This document shows, piece by piece, positions 15,242 through 23,674 of a stretch of DNA of 64,000 nucleotides. The position numbers and the translations under genes were made by a program. This DNA comes from Phascolarctobacterium sp. (GTDB lineage: Bacteria; Bacillota; Negativicutes; Acidaminococcales; Acidaminococcaceae). The notes beneath the pieces were generated by a model, which saw nothing but the letters and a program-made list of their open reading frames with translations, had not been told where the DNA came from and ran no database searches. Positions within the stretch are counted from its first letter, which is position 1, and every line of letters begins with the position of its first letter. The stretch is taken from contig JAHHUH010000006.1 of NCBI GenBank assembly GCA_020024105.1, forward strand, positions 18,530 to 82,529, written 5' to 3'.

Positions 15242-15294
15242 ATTCTAACATAAGGCTAATTAATAGTCAATATCCGTTATGGTGACTAAGTCAC
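15242..15294 (-). promoter_or_regulatory. dps copy 2 promoter with upstream palindrome
   Basis: Reverse strand TTGACT (15265-15270), 17 bases, TAGAAT (15242-15247). GTGAC-TAA-GTCAC (15282-15294) lies 11 bases upstream of the -35 box, a position similar to the one before copy 1. Confidence 0.6.
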
Positions 15295-15364
15295 TTAAAA
15301 GACCTTTCCCGTACATTCCCTTTGTACAGGAATACATTATTTTATCACCTTTTTCTCCATAAAA

Positions 15365-15373
15365 TGCTATAAT
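15365..15373 (+). promoter_or_regulatory. Extended -10 promoter of the S1-domain gene
   Basis: ATGCTATAAT gives a TGN-TATAAT extended -10 about 100 bases before the start codon. There is no good -35 box. Confidence 0.35.
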
Positions 15374-15470
15374 TAGAGTATGAGTATTGGTTGGGGTAGC
15401 TAATCACATCCTGGCTACCAAACCCGACCACCTTGGTTACAACCAATTTTTAGGAAGAAAGGGTGTTGAA

Positions 15471-16631
15471 ATGTTTTTTACAGGTTTAATCGCAAAATTG
15501 TTTTCCCATACAGCTGCTACCTCTGCGGAGGCGGCACCGACGGCTGCACCTGCACCCACCAGCGACCTACAATACGGTCAGCTCTACACCTGCACCGTAA
15601 CCCATCTGACAGAGGAGGGCGCCTGGGTCCGCTTTGGTCAAGAACAGACCGGCCTCATCCCCTATCCCAAGTGGACCTATGGTGGTACTGCCGCCAAATT
15701 ACAGCATACCATCCAGCCCCAGGACCAGCTGCAGGCGATTATCGTTTCAGTTGAGGGTAAGAACGGCTATGTTATCCTCTCCAAGCTGAAGGCGGATAAG
15801 GTAGCAGCCTGGGAGGAGCTCCAACCGCTGGCGCCGGGAGAAAAGCGCCCCACTACGGTCAGACTGCTCCATCCCGTCACCAATAAGCATAAGGTCATCC
15901 TCGGCCTAAGAGTAGCACTCAGCAACGGTCTGCCCGCCTTCCTGCCCACCCCCCAGCTCAGCCCCAACCTGGCTCCCGAGCTGCAGAAATATCTGGGTCA
16001 GGTAATGCCGGCGGACATCATCCGCATTGATAAAAAGGAGAAGAAAATTAATGTCAGCAATAAGGAACTCAGTACCCAGCTGGGCCAGCTAGCCCGTAAT
16101 GCCAACCAGGAGCTGACCCGTGCCGGTCTGGAAAAGCTGGAGCAGGGCTCCGTAGTTACCGGTACTGTTACTAAAATCGTCAACTTCGGCATCTTCGTCC
16201 AGCTGCCGGATAATGTCCTGGGCCTGATTCATAAGAACGATCTCTCTTGGGAGCGCAAGGTCAATCCCCACGACGTTGCCCAGGTAGGCGACCAGCTGGC
16301 GGTCTATATTAAGCAGCTCAACCCCTCCAAGGGTAAAATCCAGCTGAGCCTAAAAGCACTCCAGGAGGACCCCTGGCTGGCTGAGGCAAGAAGCATTCTA
16401 CCCGGTACCATCATCAGCTGCCAGATTGAGCGCATTTATCCCTTTGGCGCCTTTGCCCGGATTTCTCCCCATGTATTGGGCTTCATCCATATCTCCGCCA
16501 TTGCCAACCAGAGAATTAAAATTAACGAAGTCCTGAGTGTGGGCCAACAGGTAAGGGCCAAGGTCCTTTCCGTGGATTGTGAAAAAAGGAAAATTGAATT
16601 AAGCATAGCTCAGGCTAAGGAAAATAATTAA
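15471..16631 (+). CDS. S1-domain RNA-binding protein (ribosomal protein S1-like)
   Basis: A 386-residue protein with S1 OB-fold repeats. One is at about 33-105 (GQLYTCTVTHLTEEGAWVRF), a degenerate one lies at about 110-200, and two clear ones are near 222-300 (GSVVTGTVTKIVNFGIFVQL) and 308-382 (GTIISCQIERIYPFGAFARI). A short alanine/proline-rich linker (SAEAAPTAAPAPTS) precedes the first repeat. It probably binds mRNA or the 30S subunit; it is smaller than canonical S1. The ATG at 471 of this kilobase is preferred because GAAAGGG lies just upstream; an earlier GTG start would add 28 residues of poor composition. It stands alone between terminators. Confidence 0.8.
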   Translation: MFFTGLIAKLFSHTAATSAEAAPTAAPAPTSDLQYGQLYTCTVTHLTEEGAWVRFGQEQTGLIPYPKWTYGGTAAKLQHTIQPQDQLQAIIVSVEGKNGYVILSKLKADKVAAWEELQPLAPGEKRPTTVRLLHPVTNKHKVILGLRVALSNGLPAFLPTPQLSPNLAPELQKYLGQVMPADIIRIDKKEKKINVSNKELSTQLGQLARNANQELTRAGLEKLEQGSVVTGTVTKIVNFGIFVQLPDNVLGLIHKNDLSWERKVNPHDVAQVGDQLAVYIKQLNPSKGKIQLSLKALQEDPWLAEARSILPGTIISCQIERIYPFGAFARISPHVLGFIHISAIANQRIKINEVLSVGQQVRAKVLSVDCEKRKIELSIAQAKENN

Positions 16632-16646
16632 ATAGCTGTCAACGTC

Positions 16647-16673
16647 AAAAAGCTCTCCTACGGGGGGCTTTTT
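16647..16673 (+). terminator. Terminator of the S1-domain gene
   Basis: AAAAAGC...GGCTTTTT hairpin with a T run, 16 bases after the stop codon. Confidence 0.65.
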
Positions 16674-16740
16674 GGCGCTATTTAGGACAAAAAAAGGCCA
16701 GCTGACTAGCGACTAACCTTAGGTGCTTATATTTCGAGTG

Positions 16741-16770
16741 CATTTCGTGTGCCATTTCGTGTGCCATTTT
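16741..16770. repeat. Short tandem repeat, unit CATTTCGTGTGC
   Basis: The unit CATTTCGTGTGC occurs twice in a row from 16741, and a third partial unit (CATTT) follows. A related TTTCGAGTG lies just before. Confidence 0.55.
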
Positions 16771-16863
16771 CTATTAGCCTTCGCTCGTACAAATTAATTA
16801 CTCGCACCAGAACCCCCTCTTCGCCCGTAAGCGGACACCTTTCCTCAAGGCTGGGCAAGGGTA

Positions 16864-16902
16864 AAAAAAGTCCAAGGGAGGCTTTCCTCCCTTGGACTTT
16901 TT
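16864..16902 (-). terminator. Strong bidirectional terminator after rbgA
   Basis: A perfect 17-bp stem (AAGTCCAAGGGAGG with CCTCCCTTGGACTT at its core) with a 4-base loop and T runs on both strands. It closes the long minus-strand housekeeping block. Confidence 0.85.
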
Positions 16903-16966
16903 AGCTTACATAGCGATACGCAAATCCAGCTAAGACTAGCCGAAATTCGACTAGTCTACAATATTC

Positions 16967-17827
16967 TTATGCTTCATCCAGAGTAAAACGACCCAGCTTA
17001 CCGGAGCGGAAGTCGCGCAGGACAATCTGTACCACCTTATCCAAATCCAGCACGCCGCCAGCCTTCAAGCAGCCACGGGCAGTGGCAATCTTCGCCAGCA
17101 CAGTACGGTCCGTATCCTCCGGTGTCAGCTGAATGCCATATTTAGCCTCCAGCTCTGCACCATAACGTCCCATAAGACGCTCCACCAGCAGCTCCACCGC
17201 CATCTCACGGTCAAAAACATCCTCCTTGATGGCACCGGTCACTGCCAGGCAGAAGCCTATTTCCGGGTCCTCAAACTTGGGCCACAAAACGCCCGGAGTA
17301 TCCAAAAGCTCCAGACCCTTGGCAATGGTTACCCACTGCTGGCCACGGGTAACACCCGGCTTATCCGCAGCTACCACCTTGGTCCGGCCGACCAGGCGGT
17401 TAATCAGGGTGGACTTTCCCACATTGGGAATACCTACGATCATTACCCGGACGGAGCGGTTGCGGACACCCTTCTTCAGCCATTTGTCTATAACCGGCTT
17501 TGCAGCCAGCTGGACGGCATTAATCAGCTGCTTAACACCCTTGCCCGTAGCACAGTCCACCTTGCACACGGTCAGACCGCTTTTCTTCAGCTTGTCAATC
17601 CATAAATCAGTCTGGGCAGCGTCAGCCATATCCGTCTTATTCAGAGCAATAACCTTGGGCTTGCCCCCCAGCACCTCCAGCAGCATGGGATTGGTACTGG
17701 AGCGGGGAATGCGGGCATCCAGCATTTCCACCACCACGTCCACCAGCTTTACCTGGGATTCCATCATGCGCTTCGCCTTGGTCATATGACCAGGAAACCA
17801 TTGTATTTTAAAATCTGCTATACTCAT
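16967..17827 (-). CDS. rbgA: Ribosome biogenesis GTPase RbgA (YlqF)
   Basis: A 286-residue circularly permuted GTPase. G4 (NKTD, 63-66) precedes G1 (GIPNVGKST, 132-140), then a G2 threonine in GVTRGQQW and G3 (DTPGVLWP), the order typical of YlqF/RbgA. The N terminus IQWFPGHMTKAKR is the family signature. RbgA acts in a late step of 50S subunit assembly and binds 23S rRNA through its C-terminal helical domain. The start overlaps the stop of lepB by four bases (ATGA), so the two are translationally coupled. It is the last gene of the block that starts at smc. Confidence 0.95.
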   Translation of the reverse strand: MSIADFKIQWFPGHMTKAKRMMESQVKLVDVVVEMLDARIPRSSTNPMLLEVLGGKPKVIALNKTDMADAAQTDLWIDKLKKSGLTVCKVDCATGKGVKQLINAVQLAAKPVIDKWLKKGVRNRSVRVMIVGIPNVGKSTLINRLVGRTKVVAADKPGVTRGQQWVTIAKGLELLDTPGVLWPKFEDPEIGFCLAVTGAIKEDVFDREMAVELLVERLMGRYGAELEAKYGIQLTPEDTDRTVLAKIATARGCLKAGGVLDLDKVVQIVLRDFRSGKLGRFTLDEA

Positions 17828-18396
17828 TTGTTCAACCCATTGTCAGCATGGATGACGTGGAATTCATCCAAAGGCCAGAAGGCCAGTACTGCCCTACCCT
17901 TAATCAATCTGTCCTCAACCAGACCCACATTGGGGAAACGGCTGTCCACGGAATTATTACGGTTATCACCTAGGACGAAAACATGGCCCTCGGGGATGAC
18001 GGTTTCAGGATAGCTGGACATATTTCTGCCCTTGGGGTCGTCCAGGTAGATGTACTGCTCATTCAGAGCCTCGTCATTAACATAGACCTGACCACTTTCC
18101 ATGCGCACACGGTCACCGGGTACGGCGATAACGCGTTTGATAAAGTCGCGGCTTTCATCCTGAGGATAACGGAAGACGATGATTTCGCCTCTGGCAGGAT
18201 TGCTGATATAATGGTTCAGCTTATCCACCACCAAGCGCTCATGGTTTTTCAGCGTGGGATACATGGAGGTACCCTCCACCATATAGGGCTCCACTAAAAA
18301 GGTACGAATACAAAAAGCCAGGGCTACGGCAATGATAATGGAAATTAACCAATCACTAGCCGTATCCTGCCAGGAACTACTATCTTTACTACTCAT
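17824..18396 (-). CDS. lepB: Signal peptidase I
   Basis: A 190-residue type I signal peptidase. One N-terminal transmembrane helix (residues 16-34) is followed by the catalytic Ser44 in EGTSMYPTL and Lys87 in RDFIKRVIAVPGD; GHVFVLGDNRNNSVDSR is the conserved box E. It removes signal peptides from exported proteins on the outer face of the cytoplasmic membrane. The ATG at 18396 has AAGGGAG 8 bases upstream and is preferred to the ATG six codons earlier. It sits between rplS and rbgA, as in many Firmicutes. Confidence 0.95.
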   Translation of the reverse strand: MSSKDSSSWQDTASDWLISIIIAVALAFCIRTFLVEPYMVEGTSMYPTLKNHERLVVDKLNHYISNPARGEIIVFRYPQDESRDFIKRVIAVPGDRVRMESGQVYVNDEALNEQYIYLDDPKGRNMSSYPETVIPEGHVFVLGDNRNNSVDSRFPNVGLVEDRLIKGRAVLAFWPLDEFHVIHADNGLNK

Positions 18397-18582
18397 TTTT
18401 ATTACTCCCTTCATAGCTGTAGGAACAGCTATTAATCATTTTATCATATTTGTGGTCTTTCTTCTATACTTAAATTGTGTTATCTTCATGGCAAAATGCT
18501 CCCGCACCAGGTTAAAAGCCCCCTGCTGGCCGCTTCAAGCAGGTAGTAACCCTATTGGACAGCTCTAAAGCAATTTAGGCAA

Positions 18583-18615
18583 AAAAATAAAAGGGACTGT
18601 CAAAACAGTCCCTTT
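18583..18615 (-). terminator. Terminator after rplS
   Basis: AAAGGGACTGT (18590-18600) and ACAGTCCCTTT (18605-18615) pair; the reverse strand continues TTATTTTTTT. Its position suggests rplS is mostly terminated before lepB. Confidence 0.85.
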
Positions 18616-18635
18616 CACTATGAACATAGTCTGGA

Positions 18636-18977
18636 TTAGCGGCGTTCTCTGATACGAGCTGCTTTACCGGTGAGGTTACGCAGATAGTACAGTTTTGCAC
18701 GACGTACAATACCACGACGAGCTACTTCGATTTTTTCAACGCGAGGGCTGTGAACCGGGAAAGTTCTTTCTACGCCAACGCCAGAAGCAATACGACGAAC
18801 GGTAAAGGTTTCACGAACGCCGGAACCGCTGCGAGCGATTACAACGCCTTCAAACAATTGGATACGTTCTCTGGTACCCTCGACGATTTTTGCATAAACT
18901 TTTACGGTATCGCCTGCACGGAAGTCAGGGATATCATTGCGAAGTTGTTCTTGTTCTAAAGCTTCAATAATGTTCAT
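18636..18977 (-). CDS. rplS: 50S ribosomal protein L19
   Basis: A 113-residue protein matching L19 throughout: N-terminal MNIIEALEQEQLR, central FRAGDTVKVYAKIVEG, the VERTFPVHSPRVEKIEV segment and C-terminal RRAKLYYLRNLTGKAARIRE. L19 sits at the 30S-50S interface. AGGAGGAAATT precedes the ATG. It has its own promoter at 19047-19075 and a terminator at 18583-18615, so it can be expressed independently of trmD, a common arrangement. Confidence 0.97.
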   Translation of the reverse strand: MNIIEALEQEQLRNDIPDFRAGDTVKVYAKIVEGTRERIQLFEGVVIARSGSGVRETFTVRRIASGVGVERTFPVHSPRVEKIEVARRGIVRRAKLYYLRNLTGKAARIRERR

Positions 18978-19046
18978 AATTTCCTCCTAAAATCATAGAC
19001 GTTCATGTGTGAACTCACAGCGGACCGCCCGTATTACACAAAAGAC

Positions 19047-19075
19047 ATTATAACATATCTTTATGGACATTGCAA
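19047..19075 (-). promoter_or_regulatory. Promoter of rplS
   Basis: Reverse strand TTGCAA (19070-19075), 17 bases, TATAAT (19047-19052). The 60-base leader that follows holds GTGTGAACTCACAGCGG and could form a small L19 leader hairpin; that is inference. Confidence 0.65.
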
Positions 19076-19114
19076 TAAAATTTTTGCCTCCAAGCTAATT
19101 TTTTAGCAAAGCCC

Positions 19115-19690
19115 TTATTGCTTTTCCCACCAGGCTTCACCAGCCAGCCGGTCCAGGATAATGGCCGCTGCCGAGCGCACGCACAGGTGGTTATAATCAC
19201 AGGCGCCGTAAATCGGCTCCAGGATGTAATCAAATTTCTTCATGGTTTCCGCTTCAATACCAAAGCCGGTACCCAATAGCAGCAGCACCGGCCGGTCCCC
19301 CTCCTGCAGCTGCTTCCGCATAAAGCCGTAGCTGACTGTATTGGGGTAAATCCTGGCATCGGTGGTAACGATGTAGGGACGCTGACCACACTGCTGAGCA
19401 ATATCCAGAGCTGCTGCCTCAATATCGGGGCGCCAGCAGACCCGGTCCAGGGCATCACTGCGGTCCGGATTATAGACGCGCCCATAGCCCTCCTGCCAGT
19501 AGCCGATAATCTTCTGAATAATATCCCGCTGTACCTCCAGGGGATGGATCAGATAGTAGCGGGCCACATCGTAGGTACGACAGGTACGGGAAATATCATG
19601 AATATCAAAATTAGTCACCGCGCTGGCAATTACGTCCATGCGCTTATTATAGATGGGATAGTGGACCAGGCCCACATAGAGCTTAGCCAT
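19115..19690 (-). CDS. SPOUT-like RNA methyltransferase (COG4752 type)
   Basis: A 191-residue protein. The N terminus AKLYVGLVHYPIYNK and the C-terminal LGTGFGIEAETM ... GACDYNHLCVRSAAAIILDRL match the family annotated as SAM-dependent RNA methyltransferase, predicted to have an alpha/beta knot with SAM bound near the glycine-rich turn. It occurs next to trmD in several Firmicutes and is presumed to act on tRNA or rRNA; the target is not established from sequence. GGAGGAGGGA inside the end of trmD precedes the ATG at 19690; the genes overlap by eight bases. The upstream in-frame start would only add a piece of the trmD reading region. Confidence 0.82.
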   Translation of the reverse strand: MAKLYVGLVHYPIYNKRMDVIASAVTNFDIHDISRTCRTYDVARYYLIHPLEVQRDIIQKIIGYWQEGYGRVYNPDRSDALDRVCWRPDIEAAALDIAQQCGQRPYIVTTDARIYPNTVSYGFMRKQLQEGDRPVLLLLGTGFGIEAETMKKFDYILEPIYGACDYNHLCVRSAAAIILDRLAGEAWWEKQ

Positions 19691-20477
19691 GCAGCAGTCC
19701 CTCCTCCTCCAGCTCCTGCCGCAGCTCGGCATAGAAGCGTTTTTCTGTCTTGCTGACCTTGCCGGGGAAATGGCCTAAAATGGCCTGCTCCAGCTCCGGC
19801 GGTATCAGCTCCGGACGCAGACGGTAGGTGGCCTTGACGGACTGCTTTTTCCGCCAGGCCGCAATATGGGCATGATTACCATTGCGCAGCACCTCCGGCA
19901 CCACCAGACCCTCAAAGTCCACGGGGCGGGTGTACTGGGGATATTCCAGCAGGCCGTCCGCAGCACTGAAGGAATCCTCCTCCGCACTGGTCAGCTTGCC
20001 CAGCACCCCCGGTATGAAGCGGGCCACTGCATCCATGACGATCAGCGCCGGCAGCTCTCCACCGGTCAGGACGTAATCGCCAATGGACAGCTTTTCGTCC
20101 ACCCAGTTGAAGATGCGTTCGTCAAAGCCCTCATAATGGCCACAGACGAAAATAATATCCTGACCGGAATGAGCATATTCCTCCACAATCTCCTGCTTCA
20201 GAGTACGGCCACCGGGACAGAGGGCAATGACCCTGGCCTCCGGCAGCTGCTCCTTAGCCTTACGGATGGCAGTTACCAGGGGCTCCGGCTTCAGCACCAT
20301 GCCCACGCCGCCGCCAAAGGGAGTATCATCCACCGTATGATGGCGGTCCGTAGTAAAATCGCGGGGATTGATACAGCTGACCTGGATTAATCCATTGGCG
20401 ATGGCTCTTTTGATAATACTATGGGAAACGGCCTGCTCAATCTGCTCGGGAAAGAGCGTGACAAATAGAAATCTCAT
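19683..20477 (-). CDS. trmD: tRNA (guanine-N1-)-methyltransferase TrmD
   Basis: A 264-residue SPOUT enzyme that methylates G37 of tRNAs reading CNN/GNN codons, preventing +1 frameshifts. Family features: N-terminal FLFVTLFPEQIEQAVSHSI, DDTPFGGGVGMV, the knot segment CGHYEGFDERI with SIGDYVLTGGELPALIVMDA, and GLVVPEVLRNGNHAHI near the hinge. It overlaps the end of rimM by four bases and the next methyltransferase gene by eight, so the three are co-translated. Confidence 0.96.
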   Translation of the reverse strand: MRFLFVTLFPEQIEQAVSHSIIKRAIANGLIQVSCINPRDFTTDRHHTVDDTPFGGGVGMVLKPEPLVTAIRKAKEQLPEARVIALCPGGRTLKQEIVEEYAHSGQDIIFVCGHYEGFDERIFNWVDEKLSIGDYVLTGGELPALIVMDAVARFIPGVLGKLTSAEEDSFSAADGLLEYPQYTRPVDFEGLVVPEVLRNGNHAHIAAWRKKQSVKATYRLRPELIPPELEQAILGHFPGKVSKTEKRFYAELRQELEEEGLLHG

Positions 20478-20983
20478 TCTGCATCAGTCCATTCCGGCAG
20501 CTGCACTACAATGCGTCTTTCTGCCAGATTAATTTCTTTAAAATGCTCCTTCAGGGCAGGAACCAGGATATCCTTGCCCTGGGGCACGGCAACAACGTAA
20601 ACATCATTGCTGCCGGTGGAAATTACATCCTTAAAGGTACCCAGCTGCTGACCCTCCAGGTCATAGACGGGAATACCAATCAGGTCGGAAACATAGAATT
20701 GACCCTCCTCCAACGGGGGCAGGTCCTCCACCTTGATGGAAACGGATAAATTACGCAGCAGCTCTGCGTCATTCATCGTAGTAATTTCCTTAGTGCTGAC
20801 CAGGACCATGCCCTTATGGAAGCGGGCAGCCCTGATATGTAGGGTTCGACCATCCTCTAACAGCAGATATTTTAAGGTTAAAAACTGCTCCGGCCTATCC
20901 GTTAGAGGCATAATACGAATATCGCCCCGCACACCGTGCGGAGCGACAATTTTACCAATAATAATATTCTTATTCTGCATCAT
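20474..20983 (-). CDS. rimM: 16S rRNA processing protein RimM
   Basis: A 169-residue protein with the RimM N-terminal beta-barrel (IIIGKIVAPHGVRGDIRIMP) and a C-terminal PRC-type barrel (GQFYVSDLIGIPVYDLEGQQLG ... DILVPALKEHFKEI, cited in parts). It assists maturation of the 30S head by binding S19. It overlaps ylqD and trmD by four bases each, giving a tightly coupled ylqD-rimM-trmD unit. Confidence 0.95.
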   Translation of the reverse strand: MMQNKNIIIGKIVAPHGVRGDIRIMPLTDRPEQFLTLKYLLLEDGRTLHIRAARFHKGMVLVSTKEITTMNDAELLRNLSVSIKVEDLPPLEEGQFYVSDLIGIPVYDLEGQQLGTFKDVISTGSNDVYVVAVPQGKDILVPALKEHFKEINLAERRIVVQLPEWTDAE

Positions 20984-21384
20984 TCGCGGAAAGCGATTAC
21001 CTTGCCGTCTTCGGTCAGGATTTCAGCGCCCATCAGAGCGTCCAAATCAGTACCAACAGCAATTTTGACAACGCGTTCCAAGGTACCATGACCAATTTCA
21101 GCGCCCAATTCCAAAGCTTCTGCTCTTTTCAGCTTAGCTTCAGCATCAGTTTTCGCTGCTACGCGTTTTTGTCTTTCCACATCAATTTGTTCACGCAAAG
21201 CCGGGAGCATGTTCAAATTGGATGCTGCCTGATTCATAACTTCCTTAGCCCGAGCTTCAAACTGCTCCAGGTCTAATTCCATTTGTTTTATAGTATTTTG
21301 GAGATCTCCAATAATTTTCAACTTCAAATCTTCGGTTACTTTAGCCTTGACTGCAACAGGAACTTTAATATACATATCTTCCAT
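20980..21384 (-). CDS. ylqD: YlqD family protein
   Basis: A 134-residue protein. Most of residues 15-100 is a charged, probably coiled-coil helix (LQNTIKQMELDLEQFEARAK and following), ending in a small beta domain (GTLERVVKIAVGTDLDALMG). Its position between khpA and rimM is the conserved location of YlqD in Firmicutes. The function is not known. Stop and start codons overlap with rimM. Confidence 0.85.
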   Translation of the reverse strand: MEDMYIKVPVAVKAKVTEDLKLKIIGDLQNTIKQMELDLEQFEARAKEVMNQAASNLNMLPALREQIDVERQKRVAAKTDAEAKLKRAEALELGAEIGHGTLERVVKIAVGTDLDALMGAEILTEDGKVIAFRE

Positions 21385-21405
21385 GCGATCCTACCATCCT
21401 TTTAC

Positions 21406-21642
21406 TCAGATAATCTCCACAATAACTTTTACGTTTTCGCGGGTTGCAACTGCTTTCATAACTGTTCTGATTGCTTTCGCAATACGGCCCTGTTTTCCAA
21501 TAACTTTACCCATATCCTCAGAAGCAACATGGAGGCGAAGTACCGTTGTTGTACCGGTAGTTTCCTCCTCCACGACTACTGCAGACGGATTACTTACAAG
21601 AGACTTGGCCATTACTTCTACCAATTCCTTCATGTAAATCAC
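21406..21642 (-). CDS. khpA: KH-domain RNA-binding protein KhpA (YlqC)
   Basis: A 78-residue single KH domain. The RNA-binding GxxG loop appears as VIGKQGRIAKAIRTV near residues 51-65. KhpA forms a complex with KhpB (Jag) in Firmicutes and binds many RNAs; no KhpB gene is in this window. It lies 10 bases downstream of rpsP, the standard arrangement. Confidence 0.93.
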   Translation of the reverse strand: MIYMKELVEVMAKSLVSNPSAVVVEEETTGTTTVLRLHVASEDMGKVIGKQGRIAKAIRTVMKAVATRENVKVIVEII

Positions 21643-21652
21643 GCCTCTCTAA

Positions 21653-21922
21653 TTATTTTGCTTTAGATTCAGCATATTGTTTCATGATGCCGTTTTTGCT
21701 GAACAGAGTTCTTACGGTATCAGTAGGTTGTGCACCTTTGTTCATCCAATCAACTGCTTTTTCAGCGTCGATTTTCAGGTTAACCGGTTGAGTGGTGGAG
21801 TCATAGTAGCCAATGCTTTCAATGATTCTGCCATCACGAGGAGAACGGGAGTCAGCAACAACAATACGATAGAAAGGAGCTTTTTTAGCGCCCATACGTT
21901 TCAAACGAATTTTAACTGCCAT
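21653..21922 (-). CDS. rpsP: 30S ribosomal protein S16
   Basis: An 89-residue protein beginning MAVKIRLKRMGAKKAPFYRI, the invariant S16 N terminus, with DSRSPRDGRIIESIGYYDS following. S16 is an early 30S assembly protein. The ATG at 21922 is preferred to one four codons upstream because it gives the family-standard N terminus; GGAGGT lies 10 bases before it. Confidence 0.97.
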   Translation of the reverse strand: MAVKIRLKRMGAKKAPFYRIVVADSRSPRDGRIIESIGYYDSTTQPVNLKIDAEKAVDWMNKGAQPTDTVRTLFSKNGIMKQYAESKAK

Positions 21923-21971
21923 GTGGATTTTCACCTCCTTAATTTAATATCTCACATTTAGATTTCATGTA

Positions 21972-23318
21972 TTAATGCATAAAGGGGAGTTTAAATCCAC
22001 CTTTAGAAGCAAACTTAGCCATACCTTGCATTTTCTTCATCATTTTCTTGCTCTCTGCAAAGTTCTTTAAGAGCTTGTTGACATCCTGGACGCGCATACC
22101 ACAACCCATAGCGATACGTTTACGACGGCTGCCATTAATTATATCCGGATTGCGACGCTCCTTAGGAGTCATGGAACGGATAATCGCTTCAATGCGGTCA
22201 AATTCCTTTTCATCCACATTAGCTTCCTTCAGCTTCTGGCTGATGCCGCCCATGCCGGGAATCAGACCCAAGATGGTATCCAGGGAACCTAATTTCTTCA
22301 CCTGCTGCATCTGCTCCAGGAATTGTTCCAGAGTGAATTCATCCTTACGCAGCTTCTTTTCCATTTCCAGAGCTTTAGCCAGGTCCGTGGTAGACTGAAT
22401 TTTTTCTACCAGGGTCAGGATATCGCCCATACCCAGGATACGGGAAGCCATACGGTCGGGATGGAAGGGCTCCAAAGCCTCCAGCTTTTCACCCAAGCCG
22501 ATTAATTTTACCGGCTTACCGGTAACTGCCTTAACGGAAAGGACTGCACCACCGCGGGCGTCACCATCTAATTTGGTAACGATTAAGCCGTCAATGCCCA
22601 GCTCCGTATTAAAGCTTTCAGCAACGGTTACGGCATCCTGACCGGTCATAGCGTCAACGACCAGCAAAATTTCGTGGGGATGAACTGTGCCTTTAATATT
22701 GCGCAATTCCTCCATCAGCTCTTCATTAATATGCAAACGACCTGCGGTATCGATAATGATCGTATCACAAGCCAGGGATGCTGCCTTAGCAACTGCCTTT
22801 TCGGCAATCTCTACCGGGGATACCTTATCACCCAGGGAGAAGACGGGAACATTAATCTGTTCACCTAAAACCTGCAGCTGGGTAATTGCTGCGGGACGGT
22901 ATACGTCGCCTGCAACCAGGAGCGGTTTTTTATTTTTGCGCTTCAGATGCATGGCCAGCTTACCAGCGGTGGTAGTTTTACCAGCACCCTGGAGACCAAC
23001 CAGCATAATAATAGTGGGCGGCTTTGGGCTGACGGTCAGCTTACTCTGAGTACCGCCCAGCAGCTGGATTAATTCGTCATTGACGATTTTGATAATCTGC
23101 TGGTGAGCGCTCAGGTTTTGGGTAACCTCCGCACCTAAAGCTCTTTCCTTCACCTTAGCGACAAAGTCTTTAACAACCTTAAAGTTTACGTCCGCCTCTA
23201 ACAGGGCCATGCGTACCTCACGCAGGGGCGCCTTCAAATCCTCTTCAGTGATTTTACCGGTGCCACGGAACATTTTAAGAGCATTTTGTAATCTTTCAGA
23301 TAAATTTTCAAAAGCCAT
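21972..23318 (-). CDS. ffh: Signal recognition particle protein Ffh
   Basis: A 448-residue SRP54 GTPase. N domain 1-90; G domain with Walker A GLQGAGKTTT (108-117), GDVYRPAA, DTAGR and TKLDGDARGG; methionine-rich M domain from about 300, ending MKKMQGMAKF, which binds 4.5S RNA and signal sequences. Together with FtsY (two genes upstream on this strand) it targets membrane proteins co-translationally. The SRP RNA gene itself is not in the window. It follows ylxM after 8 bases. Confidence 0.97.
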   Translation of the reverse strand: MAFENLSERLQNALKMFRGTGKITEEDLKAPLREVRMALLEADVNFKVVKDFVAKVKERALGAEVTQNLSAHQQIIKIVNDELIQLLGGTQSKLTVSPKPPTIIMLVGLQGAGKTTTAGKLAMHLKRKNKKPLLVAGDVYRPAAITQLQVLGEQINVPVFSLGDKVSPVEIAEKAVAKAASLACDTIIIDTAGRLHINEELMEELRNIKGTVHPHEILLVVDAMTGQDAVTVAESFNTELGIDGLIVTKLDGDARGGAVLSVKAVTGKPVKLIGLGEKLEALEPFHPDRMASRILGMGDILTLVEKIQSTTDLAKALEMEKKLRKDEFTLEQFLEQMQQVKKLGSLDTILGLIPGMGGISQKLKEANVDEKEFDRIEAIIRSMTPKERRNPDIINGSRRKRIAMGCGMRVQDVNKLLKNFAESKKMMKKMQGMAKFASKGGFKLPFMH

Positions 23319-23326
23319 GTTCTACC

Positions 23327-23674
23327 TTACCTACCTTCGCCACACATCTCATTCAGGATGCTGATGGCTTGCTCTTTTTGTGACGGCTCAGCCGTCAACA
23401 ACTGTATTACAGAACGCAAGCGTTCCTTATCTCTTGTGTCACGAGCCAGAAGGCCCAATTTCTTTTCGTTGCGTTCCAGAGTCTGTTCCACTCTTTTCAG
23501 CAGGTCATGGACAGCCTGACGGGAAACTTCCATTTCCTCAGCTATCTCAGTCAGGGACAGATCATCATAAAAGTAAAACCTTAAGCACTGCTGCTGTTTT
23601 TCAGTTAACAGGCCGCCGTACATATCAAAAAGACGTCCTAAACGCATTCTCTGCTCAAAATCCTGTTCTAACAA
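23327..23674 (-). CDS. ylxM: YlxM family putative helix-turn-helix protein
   Basis: A 115-residue protein with a sigma-70 region-4-like HTH: LTEKQQQCLRFYFYDDLSLTEIAEEMEVSRQAVHDLLKRVEQTLE (residues about 23-67; quoted in the usual helix order). YlxM is always next to ffh and is thought to modulate SRP. I chose the TTG at 23674, with AAGGAA 8 bases upstream, because it gives the family-standard N terminus LEQDFEQRMRLGRLFD; an upstream in-frame start adds 22 residues with no resemblance to the family. Confidence 0.85.
   Translation of the reverse strand: MLEQDFEQRMRLGRLFDMYGGLLTEKQQQCLRFYFYDDLSLTEIAEEMEVSRQAVHDLLKRVEQTLERNEKKLGLLARDTRDKERLRSVIQLLTAEPSQKEQAISILNEMCGEGR

Larger units (their letters stand above)
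15163..15470. other. Intergenic region between dps copy 2 and the S1-domain gene
   Basis: Holds the two divergent promoters described separately. No RNA gene is seen. AACTAA-ACC-TTAGTT-like symmetry lies in the dps leader (about 15205-15222). Confidence 0.4.
16632..16966. other. Intergenic region with two terminators and a short tandem repeat
   Basis: Between convergent genes. It contains terminators at 16647-16673 and 16864-16902 and a tandem repeat at 16741-16770; nothing else is recognised. Confidence 0.5.
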
